A stretch of 64,000 bases of DNA from Rhizobiales bacterium 2SD (lineage in GTDB: Bacteria; Pseudomonadota; Alphaproteobacteria; Rhizobiales; Beijerinckiaceae). Location of the stretch: contig SCMY01000016.1 in assembly GCA_005502805.1 (NCBI GenBank), positions 108,762 to 172,761 on the forward strand. The letters are read 5' to 3'. Below the pieces are notes generated by a model that saw nothing but the letters and a program-made list of their open reading frames with translations, had not been told where the DNA came from and ran no database searches. The position numbers were made by a program, and so were the translations under genes. The number at the start of each line of letters is the position of its first letter. Positions within the stretch are counted from its first letter, which is position 1. This document shows, piece by piece, positions 37,049 through 44,864 of this stretch.

Positions 37049-37759
37049 TCAGCCGGTTTTGGCCTGGTTGAAGTCCGAGATGCCGCCATGGGCGGCCGAC
37101 CACTTGGCCGGCTCGTTGAGGAAGCTTTCGACCTCGTCCAGCACTTTCGGCTCGAAATGGCCGCTCGCCTTGGCGACCTTGAGGACGTCCCACCAGGTGG
37201 TGAGGTAGTGCAGGCCGACGCCGATCTCCTTCATCATCTCGCGACCTTGCGGGAAGATGTCGTAGTAGAACAGCACGAAGCAGTGATCGACCTTGGCGCC
37301 GGCATCGCGCAGCGCCTTGCAGAAATTGACCTTGCTGCCGCCGTCTGTGGCGAGGTCCTCTACCAGCAGCGTGCGCGCGCCCTCGACCACTTCGCCCTCG
37401 ATCTGGGCGTTGCGGCCGAAGCCCTTGGGCTTCTTTCGGACATATTGCATCGGCAGCGCCAACCGGTCGGAGATCCAGGCGGCGAAGGGGATGCCGGCCG
37501 TCTCGCCGCCGGCGACGATGTCGATCGATTCATAGCCGATGTCGCGCACGATGGTCGTCGCCGCGAAGTCGATCAGCGAGGAGCGCAGGCGCGGGAAGGA
37601 GATGATCTTGCGGCAGTCGATATAGACCGGGCTCGCCCAACCCGAGGTGAAGATGAAGGGCTTGTCCTTGTAGAAGTGGACCGCCTTGATCTCGAGCAGC
37701 ATCTTGGCCGCTTCGAGGGCGATGGTGGCCCGGTCGACCGGCATGTAGAGATTGGGCAT
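37049..37759 (-). CDS. pyrE: Orotate phosphoribosyltransferase
   Basis: A 236-residue type I phosphoribosyltransferase that makes OMP from orotate and PRPP in pyrimidine synthesis. The PRPP loop is LLVEDLATDGGSKVNF; also FIFTSGWASPVYIDCRK and IVAGGETAGIPFAAW. ATG 37759 (MPNLYMPVDRATIAL) has GGAG about 9 bp upstream; the frame continues to 37906 but the extra residues look non-homologous. It is divergent from pyrC, with 238 bp between starts. Confidence 0.9.
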   Translation of the reverse strand: MPNLYMPVDRATIALEAAKMLLEIKAVHFYKDKPFIFTSGWASPVYIDCRKIISFPRLRSSLIDFAATTIVRDIGYESIDIVAGGETAGIPFAAWISDRLALPMQYVRKKPKGFGRNAQIEGEVVEGARTLLVEDLATDGGSKVNFCKALRDAGAKVDHCFVLFYYDIFPQGREMMKEIGVGLHYLTTWWDVLKVAKASGHFEPKVLDEVESFLNEPAKWSAAHGGISDFNQAKTG

Positions 37760-37997
37760 GGTCTCGTTCTCCAGGGCCAGCGCGCGCCATCCTTCGCCGT
37801 TTGCAGGCGTTGGCGCGGCTCGTGTCGAATTCGCAAACGGCCCCTTCTCGACAGGTTGCCGGTGAAGGTCAATCCCTGCTGCGCGCTGTCCCCGGCATGA
37901 TTGCATGGAGATGCTCGCTTGGCCCGGGCAAGGCGGCTATGGAAAGGCCAGCCCCTTGCTGGATTCGCAGGCGGGCAGGTCAGCACAGGGGCAGGTC

Positions 37998-39092
37998 ATG
38001 AGCGTCACGGAACTCTTCGGCAGCAGCGAGACCAAGGCGGCCACCCCGTCGCAGACGCTGACGATCCGTCGCCCGGATGACTGGCATGTCCATCTGCGCG
38101 ACGGTGCCATGCTGAAGGCGGTGCTGCCGTTCACCGCTGCCCAGTTCAGGCGCGGCATCATCATGCCGAACCTGGTGCCGCCGGTAACCTTGGTCGAGGC
38201 CGCCAGCGCCTATCGCGAGCGCATCCTCGCAGCGCGGCCCGAGGGCAGCGATTTCACGCCGCTGATGACCTGCTATCTGACCGATTCGACCGATCCGGAC
38301 GAAATCGAGCGTGGCTTCAAGGATGGTGTCTGGGTCGCCGCCAAGCTCTACCCCTCCGGCGCGACGACGAACTCCCATCACGGCGTCACCAGCATTCCGA
38401 AGCTCGCCCCGGTGCTGGAGCGGATGGAGACGATCGGCATGCCTGTCCTCGTCCATGGCGAGGCGACGGACCCGGCCGTCGACATCTTCGACCGCGAGGC
38501 GGTGTTCATGGAGACCGAGATGCTGCCGCTGCTCAAGCGGCATCAGGGCCTGAAGGTCGTGATCGAGCACGTCAGCACCGCCGAGACGGTCGAACTGGTC
38601 CGCGCCCATGCCGGTCGGGCGGCCGGCACGATCACGCCGCATCACTTGATCATCAATCGCACTTCGCTTTTCCAGGGGGGCCTCAGGCCGCATCTCTACT
38701 GTCTGCCGGTCGCCAAGCGCGAGCATCATCGCCTGGCGTTGCGGAAGGCTGTGACGTCCGGTGACGGTAATTTTTTCATCGGCACCGACACCGCCCCGCA
38801 TCTGCGCAGCGCCAAGCACGCCGAATGCTGCTCGGCCGGCGTCTTCGCCGGCGCCGTTGCGCTGCAGACCTATGTCCAGGTCTTCGACGAGGAGGGCGCG
38901 CTCGCTCATTTCGAGGCTTTCGCCTCGGAGAATGGCGCGCGCTTCTACGGCTTGCCGCTGAACGAAGGCACGATCACGCTGGAGAAGCGGCCCTGCCGGG
39001 TCTCGCCCACGGTCGCGGTCGGCGAGGAGGATGTCGTGGTCTTCCGCGGCGGCGAGGAGCTGCCCTGGGCGCTGGGCGAGGTGAGGGGCTGA
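37998..39092 (+). CDS. pyrC: Dihydroorotase (class II)
   Basis: A 364-residue zinc amidohydrolase that closes carbamoyl-aspartate to dihydroorotate. Metal motif DDWHVHLRDG, the carboxylated-Lys region VAAKLYPSGATTNSHHG, VHGEATDP, VIEHVST, TPHHLIINR and FIGTDTAPH are all present. ATG 37998 (MSVTELFGSS) is chosen because GCAGG lies 4-8 bp upstream; the frame reaches back to 37905. With pyrE it supplies two steps of UMP synthesis. Confidence 0.92.
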   Translation: MSVTELFGSSETKAATPSQTLTIRRPDDWHVHLRDGAMLKAVLPFTAAQFRRGIIMPNLVPPVTLVEAASAYRERILAARPEGSDFTPLMTCYLTDSTDPDEIERGFKDGVWVAAKLYPSGATTNSHHGVTSIPKLAPVLERMETIGMPVLVHGEATDPAVDIFDREAVFMETEMLPLLKRHQGLKVVIEHVSTAETVELVRAHAGRAAGTITPHHLIINRTSLFQGGLRPHLYCLPVAKREHHRLALRKAVTSGDGNFFIGTDTAPHLRSAKHAECCSAGVFAGAVALQTYVQVFDEEGALAHFEAFASENGARFYGLPLNEGTITLEKRPCRVSPTVAVGEEDVVVFRGGEELPWALGEVRG

Positions 39093-39098
39093 CGCCCC

Positions 39099-39962
39099 TC
39101 AATCCGTGAACACCACCGTTTTCTTGCCGTTGAGCAGGATGCGGTCTTCGAGATGGTGCGACACAGCGCGCGCCAGCACGCGCCGCTCGATGTCGCGGCC
39201 CTTGCGGATGAGGTCGTCCGGTGTGTCGCGATGGCTGATGCGCTCGACGTCCTGCTCGATGATCGGCCCCTCGTCGAGGTCTGAAGTCACATAGTGCGCG
39301 GTCGCGCCGATCAGCTTCACCCCGCGCTCATGCGCCTGATGATAGGGCTTGGCGCCCTTGAAGCCGGGCAGGAACGAGTGGTGGATGTTGATGCAGCGCC
39401 CGGCGAGCTTGGCCGAAAGCCCGTCCGAGAGGATCTGCATGTAGCGGGCGAGCACGACGAGATCGGTCTTCGTCTCCTGGACGATCCGCCAGATCTCGGC
39501 CTCCTGCTCCATCTTGCTCTGGCGCGTCACCGGCAGGTGATGGAAGGGCAGGTCGCCGATATCGGTCGAGGCGATCGCGGCACGCTCATGGTTCGAGACG
39601 ATTCCGGTGATCTCCATCGGCAATTCGCCGATGCGCCAGCGATAGAGCAGGTCGGCGAGGCAATGGTCGAATTTCGAGACCAGCAGCAGCACGCGTTTCT
39701 TCCTGGCCTGCTCGCTGAGGGTGATCGTCATGGCAAAGCGCTGGGCCAGCGTTTCGACCTCAGCGGCGACGGCCTCCTGCGGCTGGGCGCCGTCGAGGCG
39801 GGCGAAGACGACGCGCATGAAGAAGCGGCCGGTTTCGATGTCGTCATATTGCTGGGCGTCGAGGATGTTGCAGCCGGCCTCGAACAGCAGGGTCGAGACG
39901 GCGGCGACAATCCCCGGGCGGTCGGGGCAGGAAAGGGTGAGCACGCAGGTACGGTCGAGCAT
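39099..39962 (-). CDS. purU: Formyltetrahydrofolate deformylase
   Basis: A 287-residue enzyme that hydrolyses 10-formyl-THF to formate and THF, balancing one-carbon pools. An N-terminal ACT domain (VLTLSCPDRPGIVAAVSTLL, about 7-90) is followed by the formyltransferase fold with the catalytic triad region INIHHSFLPGFKGAKPYHQ (Asn, His) and TSDLDEGPIIEQDV (Asp). It converges with pyrC, 6 bp apart. Confidence 0.92.
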   Translation of the reverse strand: MLDRTCVLTLSCPDRPGIVAAVSTLLFEAGCNILDAQQYDDIETGRFFMRVVFARLDGAQPQEAVAAEVETLAQRFAMTITLSEQARKKRVLLLVSKFDHCLADLLYRWRIGELPMEITGIVSNHERAAIASTDIGDLPFHHLPVTRQSKMEQEAEIWRIVQETKTDLVVLARYMQILSDGLSAKLAGRCINIHHSFLPGFKGAKPYHQAHERGVKLIGATAHYVTSDLDEGPIIEQDVERISHRDTPDDLIRKGRDIERRVLARAVSHHLEDRILLNGKKTVVFTD

Positions 39963-40174
39963 GGCATGACGCCGCCGGCGAGGGCGGCCCTTCGATACGG
40001 AATTGAGTTTTTGGGCGGAGAGGGAGGCGCGCGACGCGCTGCCGTCAACCTCGGCCGGTCAGGCGCGCGCAGCCGCCCGCCGACGCGAGGGCGGTGAAGG
40101 GCGATCCGTGAAGGCTGCGCGCGATCATGGCTGTGAAGGGCCCGTTGCAGCGGGATTTGTCAAGCGGCGCAGGG

Positions 40175-41464
40175 TCAATGCCCCGCTGCGGCCGGCTCGA
40201 TGAGCTTCGCGATGTTGAGCAGTTGCAGGTCCCGCCCGGCGACCGCGCTCAGCATCAGCCCGCCGGAGAGCCTGTCGCCGATCGGCATCGGCAGCGAGAT
40301 CGAGCACAGGTCGAACAGGTTGCAGAAGGCGGGGTTGCGCAGGATCAGGCGGTTGGCGGTGAAGAAGGCTTCGTCATCGGCCGCCACGGCGGCGATCGTC
40401 GGCGCCTCGATCGGCACGGTCGGCGCCAGGAAGCCGTCGAGCCCGTCGAGAAGGGCGGCGAGCCTGGCGATCAGCGCCCGACGCTTCTCCATGGCGATGA
40501 TGTAGTCGGCCGCCTTGCAGGGCACGCCGATCGCGATGCGGGCCGCGACGCGCCGGTCGTAAGTCTCGGCCTTGCTGGCCAGCAGGTCGCGATGCACGGC
40601 CGCCGCCTCGACCGTGACGAGCGGCACCGGGCAGACTGCCAGCATCTCCTTGTAGAAGTCGTCGAGATCGACCGGCTCGACCGCGATGCCGAGCCGCGTC
40701 ACGCGCTCGATCGCCGCCTCATAGGCCTTGGCGACGGACGGGTCGGCCTCGGCCAGGAAGCCGCCGCGCGCCACGCCGAGCCGGACACGTCCGGGCGAGA
40801 TTCCGTCCGCGAGATCGAAAGACCGGTCGGCGAGCACAGAGAGCAGGCGCGCGCATCCGGCGACGTCCCTGGCCAGCGGGCCGATCGAATCGAGGCTCGG
40901 CGCCAGGGGAAAACAGCCCTCGTCAGGCACTGTCTTATGTGTCGGCTTCATCCCGGTGATGCCGTTGAAGGCGGCGGGGATGCGGCAGGAGCCGCCGGTA
41001 TCGGTGCCGACCGTCAGCTCCGATGAGCCTTCCGCAACCGAGACAGCCGCGCCGGAGGAGGAGCCGCCGGGAATCCGCGCCTTATCGAGCGCGTTGCCCG
41101 GCGTGCCGAAGGTGGCGTTGAGGCCGATGCCGGAAAAGGCGAACTCGGTCATGTTGGTCTTGCCGATGACCACTGCGCCGGCACGGCGTAAGCGCACCAC
41201 CGAAGGCGCATCCTGAGCCGCTGGACCTGCGCCCTTCAGCGCGCTGGAGCCGGCCCAGGTCGTCACGCCCTTCACGTCGAGCAGGTCCTTGACCGAGACG
41301 ATCGTGCCGTCGATCGGGCTCAGCTCCAGCCCGGCCTCGCGGCGACGATCGGCGGCGTCGGCCTCGGCGCGGGCCGTGTCGGCGAGGAGCTTGGTGAAGA
41401 CCGGGACGCCGTCGCCGATGCGGGTCAGGGTGGCTTCGAGCTTGTCGCGGACGCTGCGGGACAT
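40175..41464 (-). CDS. Amidase (amidase-signature family)
   Basis: A 429-residue amidase-signature enzyme with the Ser-cisSer-Lys triad: Lys in GTIVSVKDLLDVKG, cis-Ser in GGSSSGAAVSVAEG and the nucleophile in GTDTGGSCRIPAAFNG. The usual Ile after the nucleophile Ser is Cys. It hydrolyses an amide to acid and ammonia; the substrate is unknown. It is followed upstream (in transcription order) by the LysR gene, with 108 bp between them. Confidence 0.85.
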   Translation of the reverse strand: MSRSVRDKLEATLTRIGDGVPVFTKLLADTARAEADAADRRREAGLELSPIDGTIVSVKDLLDVKGVTTWAGSSALKGAGPAAQDAPSVVRLRRAGAVVIGKTNMTEFAFSGIGLNATFGTPGNALDKARIPGGSSSGAAVSVAEGSSELTVGTDTGGSCRIPAAFNGITGMKPTHKTVPDEGCFPLAPSLDSIGPLARDVAGCARLLSVLADRSFDLADGISPGRVRLGVARGGFLAEADPSVAKAYEAAIERVTRLGIAVEPVDLDDFYKEMLAVCPVPLVTVEAAAVHRDLLASKAETYDRRVAARIAIGVPCKAADYIIAMEKRRALIARLAALLDGLDGFLAPTVPIEAPTIAAVAADDEAFFTANRLILRNPAFCNLFDLCSISLPMPIGDRLSGGLMLSAVAGRDLQLLNIAKLIEPAAAGH

Positions 41465-41572
41465 CGGACGGACCTGGCTGCTGGAGGATGTGCGGCGGAA
41501 AGCCGGCGCCTTTGGTTAGGCCAGTTCGCGGCGCGATGGAACCGCGGGGGCCGTCATCCCGGCCTTGCGCCG

Positions 41573-42553
41573 CTACGCTGCCTGCCCGGGCTGATGGACA
41601 AGCGCCTCCGCTGCCGCGCCGCCGGGGCAGGGCAGGAGCGGCTTGCCCTGCAGCAACTCGTTCCGCGCGAACAATTCGGCCAGCCAGTCGACGAAGACGC
41701 GGACCTTGTTCGAGAGATGCCGGTTCGGCGGATAGATGATGTGCAGCGGTTTCGGCTTGGTGCACCAATTGGTCAGGATCGGCACGAGCCGACCGGCGGC
41801 GATATGCGCCATCGCCATGAAGGTCGGTACCTGCATGACGCCCATACCGGCAAGCCCGGCGGCGACATAACCAGTCCCGTCGTTCAACGAGACGACATAG
41901 TTGCCCTGGATCTCGATCGTCTCTTTCGCGCTGGCGAAGGTAAAAGGCATGATGCGGCTGGTGCCGGCCCGGCGATAGCCGATGGCGAGATGCCCGTCCT
42001 CCAGATCGCGCGGGTGCAGCGGCGTGCCATGCTTGTCGAGATAGCCCGGCGTCGCGCAGGTGATCAGCATCATCTCGCCGATGCGACGGGCGATCAGGCT
42101 CTGGTCGTCGATCTCGCCGGCCCGGACAGCGAGGTCGAGATTTTCGCCGATCAGGTCGGCCGGTCGGTCGGACAGGCCCATGTCGATCTGGATTTCGGGG
42201 TAGCGCGCATGGAAGCCTGGTAGCGCCGGCAGGATGATATCGGTGGCGAACGAGGCGCTGACATCGATGCGCAGCCGTCCGCTCGGCCGGGCTTGCGAGG
42301 AGGTCATGCTCTGGTCGAGTTCGTCGATCTCGCCGAGCACGCGCAGCGCCCGCTCGTAATAGGCGGCGCCGTCCATCGTAACCGTGACGCGGCGCGTCGT
42401 GCGGTTGAGCAATTGCGCGTGCAGGTGCCCTTCGAGCTGCTGGATCAGCTTGGTCACGGTCGGCTTGGGCAGATCGAGCAGCTCGGCGGCGCGGGTGAAG
42501 GTGCCGACTTCGACGACGCGGACGAAGGCGCGCATGGCGTTGAGCTGATCCAT
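41573..42553 (-). CDS. LysR-family regulator
   Basis: A 326-residue LysR-type regulator. Helix-turn-helix MDQLNAMRAFVRVVEVGTFT then LDLPKPTVTKLIQQLEGHL, with the PKPTVTK variant typical of the CrgA/AaeR-like group, and a substrate-binding domain with ARRIGEMMLITCATPGYLDKHG. ATG 42553 has GGAG 7 bp upstream. It is divergent from the esterase-like/RND gene set (start 42682), and a near-perfect 22-bp palindrome lies between, so it probably controls those genes. Confidence 0.88.
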   Translation of the reverse strand: MDQLNAMRAFVRVVEVGTFTRAAELLDLPKPTVTKLIQQLEGHLHAQLLNRTTRRVTVTMDGAAYYERALRVLGEIDELDQSMTSSQARPSGRLRIDVSASFATDIILPALPGFHARYPEIQIDMGLSDRPADLIGENLDLAVRAGEIDDQSLIARRIGEMMLITCATPGYLDKHGTPLHPRDLEDGHLAIGYRRAGTSRIMPFTFASAKETIEIQGNYVVSLNDGTGYVAAGLAGMGVMQVPTFMAMAHIAAGRLVPILTNWCTKPKPLHIIYPPNRHLSNKVRVFVDWLAELFARNELLQGKPLLPCPGGAAAEALVHQPGQAA

Positions 42554-42577
42554 ATCGAGGCTCCGGGTGATCCGTCG

Positions 42578-42599
42578 ATTGTTTCCATATGGAAATAAT
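42578..42599. promoter_or_regulatory. LysR operator palindrome upstream of the efflux locus
   Basis: The central 14 bp TTTCCATATGGAAA (42582-42595) is a perfect palindrome, extended by ATT and AAT after one mismatched pair, giving 22 bp. It lies 25 bp upstream of the LysR start and 83 bp upstream of the esterase-like gene. Confidence 0.6.
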
Positions 42600-42681
42600 G
42601 TAGGAGCGGATCGGCGGTTTATTAAGCGGAGAGCATCACCTAAATCGTGATGCACCGCAACATTCGTCAGGCGTCACTGCC

Positions 42682-43518
42682 ATGCTTGCCCCGTCCGTCC
42701 CCGAGAGCCGCTATCGCCGCGCCGTCTTCTGGCGCGAGCAGAGCGTCCAGGTCGGGCGCGACAAGCTCGCCGGCCGGCTCTATGCGCCGGCGGCGGTGCC
42801 CGATGAGGCCGGCCTCGTCGTCCACCTGCATGGCGGCACCTTCGACAGCGGCTCGCTGGCTTCCGGCGAGGCGGTCGCGACGACGCTGGCTGAGGCGGGC
42901 GCGATCGTGATCTCGCTGCCTTATCCGCTCGCTCCCGCCAATCCGTTCCCGCAGGCGCTCGAAGCGAGCTATGCGGCGCTCGAGAAGATCGCCCGCGACA
43001 AGGCGCGCTGGGTCGGCAAGAGCGCGCCGCTCTATGTGGCGGGCGAAGAGGCCGGCGGCAACCTCGCCGCAGCGCTCGCCATGATGGCGCGCGACCGGCA
43101 CGGGCCGCCGCTCGCCGGCCAGATCCTGTTCTCGCCGATGCTCGATTCCTGCCTCGGCACGTATTCCTTCCGCAATGCCGAGGCCGGCCCGGTCGGTTGC
43201 CGCTGGGCCGATGGCTGGCATGCCTATCTCGGCTCGCCCGAGAAGGCGGCGCATCCTTATGCCGCCCCGGTCAATGCCGTCAGGCTGACCGGGCTCGCCC
43301 CGGCCCTGATCGTCACGGCCGAGGACGACCTGCTGCGTGACGAGAGCATCAACTATGCCCACCGGCTGAAGGCAGCCGGCGTCGACACCACCATCCACGT
43401 CGTCGGTGGCCCGAGCCGCTGGCCGGACGCCTTCGCCGAAGGCCCCTGCGACGGCACCTGCCTGTGCGCGGCCTGTCATCACGTCAGCGAGTTCTTCACC
43501 GCGACTGCGCCGTCCTAG
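42682..43518 (+). CDS. Alpha/beta-hydrolase (HSL-like) protein lacking the nucleophile
   Basis: A 278-residue protein with the hormone-sensitive-lipase-like layout: oxyanion motif HLHGGTF (H50, G51, G52) and acid region TAEDDLLRDE (D215/D216). The nucleophile elbow, normally GDSAGG, reads GEEAGG (G121-E122-E123-A124-G125), so the Ser is Glu. The usual His in an IHGF-type turn is also missing (VVGGPSRWPD). The C-terminus has a Cys/His cluster, C256-x3-C260-x-C262-x2-C265-H266-H267, which could bind metal. It is therefore unlikely to be a normal esterase. The gene is 51 bp before the RND adaptor gene and divergent from the LysR gene. Confidence 0.75.
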   Translation: MLAPSVPESRYRRAVFWREQSVQVGRDKLAGRLYAPAAVPDEAGLVVHLHGGTFDSGSLASGEAVATTLAEAGAIVISLPYPLAPANPFPQALEASYAALEKIARDKARWVGKSAPLYVAGEEAGGNLAAALAMMARDRHGPPLAGQILFSPMLDSCLGTYSFRNAEAGPVGCRWADGWHAYLGSPEKAAHPYAAPVNAVRLTGLAPALIVTAEDDLLRDESINYAHRLKAAGVDTTIHVVGGPSRWPDAFAEGPCDGTCLCAACHHVSEFFTATAPS

Positions 43519-43569
43519 CGACCGCATCGCCCCCGCTCTTTCAATCTCCCTCCACGAAGGACTAAACCC

Positions 43570-44787
43570 ATGATTCTGGGAACGATCCGTCATGCCCTGT
43601 TGGGCGTTGCCATCACCGCCGGGGTCTCGCTCGCGGCGCTCGCCGTCGCCGTCCACGGCTCGAACACCGCGCAGGGCGACACCGCCCCCGCCGCGCCGGC
43701 CGCAACTCCGGTCTCGGTCGCGGTGGTTGAGCAGCGCGAGCTGGTCAGCTGGGCCGAGTTCTCCGGCCGGCTCGAAGCGATCGAGCGTGTCGAGATCCGC
43801 TCGCGCGTTTCCGGCGTGGTCGAACAGGTGCACTTCGCGCAGGGCGCGCTGGTCAAGCAGGGCGACCTGCTCGTCAGCATCGATCAGGCGCCCTATCAGG
43901 CCGAGTTCGAGCGCGCCCAGGCACAGTTGCTCGCCGCCGAGGCCCGCGTTGCGCTCGCTCAGAACGAGCATGAGCGCGGCCAGAAGCTGATGTCGACGCA
44001 GAACGTCTCGCAGCGCGACCTCGACGCCAGGCTGAACGCCTTGCGCGAAGCGCAGGCGAACGAGCGCGCCGCCCGTGCCGCCTTGCAGTCGGCGCGGCTC
44101 AACCTCGACTACACCCAGATCCGCGCCCCGATCGGCGGCCGTATCGGCCGGCTCGAAGTCACCGTCGGCAACTTGGTCGCCGCCGGCGCCAATGCGCCGC
44201 TGCTGACGACGCTGGTCTCGGTCGATCCGGTCTATGCCGGCTTCAATGCCGATGAGGGTTCGCTGCTCAAGGCGCTGGCGACCCTGCCGGCCGAGGCCGG
44301 CAAGCCGCGTGACCTCAAGCGCATCCCGGTGCAGATGACGACGGCGACGAACGAGGCCGCGCCGATCTCCGGCCATCTCAACTTCGTCGACAACGGCATC
44401 GACGCCGCGACCGGCACCGTCCGCGTCCGCGCGATCTTCGACAACAAGGACGGCGCGCTGATGCCCGGCCAGTTCGTGCGCCTGCGCATGGGCCAGGCCA
44501 AGTCCGAGCCGGCCCTCGTCATCAACGAGCGCGCCGTCGGCACCGACCAGAACAAGAAGTTCGTCTTCGTCGTCGGCAAGGACCACAAGGCGCAGTGGCG
44601 CGAGGTTACCCTCGGTACGGCTGCCGAGGGCCTGCGCATCGTCACCAGCGGGTTGGAGGCCGGCGAGCAGATCGTCGTCAACGGCCTGCAGCGCATCCGC
44701 CCGGGCGCGTCCGTCGCCCCCGAGCAGGTGCCGATGGCCGAGCGCTCCGAACTGAAGAAGCCCAAGACCGAGCTCGCGCAGCGCTAA
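43570..44787 (+). CDS. RND efflux periplasmic adaptor (membrane fusion protein)
   Basis: A 405-residue adaptor with an N-terminal membrane segment (LLGVAITAGVSLAALAVAVH), barrel-sandwich/lipoyl half-motifs (EIRSRVSGVVEQVHFAQGAL and LDYTQIRAPIGGRIGRLEVT), an alpha-hairpin between them and a C-terminal beta domain. It links the inner-membrane pump to an outer-membrane channel; no channel gene is nearby. A GAAGGA lies about 9 bp before ATG 43570. Confidence 0.88.
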   Translation: MILGTIRHALLGVAITAGVSLAALAVAVHGSNTAQGDTAPAAPAATPVSVAVVEQRELVSWAEFSGRLEAIERVEIRSRVSGVVEQVHFAQGALVKQGDLLVSIDQAPYQAEFERAQAQLLAAEARVALAQNEHERGQKLMSTQNVSQRDLDARLNALREAQANERAARAALQSARLNLDYTQIRAPIGGRIGRLEVTVGNLVAAGANAPLLTTLVSVDPVYAGFNADEGSLLKALATLPAEAGKPRDLKRIPVQMTTATNEAAPISGHLNFVDNGIDAATGTVRVRAIFDNKDGALMPGQFVRLRMGQAKSEPALVINERAVGTDQNKKFVFVVGKDHKAQWREVTLGTAAEGLRIVTSGLEAGEQIVVNGLQRIRPGASVAPEQVPMAERSELKKPKTELAQR

Positions 44788-44810
44788 GGCGCGCGAGCCT
44801 TCTGTTTCCC

Positions 44811-44841
44811 GCCCCGCCGGCCGCTTCGGGGCCGGCGGGGC
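44811..44841 (+). other. Strong hairpin between adaptor and pump genes
   Basis: GCCCCGCCGGCC (44811-44822) and GGCCGGCGGGGC (44830-44841) form a perfect 12-bp stem with a 7-nt loop (GCTTCGG). It lies between two genes of one operon, 23 bp before the pump start. It could lower read-through or stabilise the upstream message; no T-tract follows. Confidence 0.5.
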
Positions 44842-44864
44842 CGCCGCCTTGAAGGGGCACCCCA

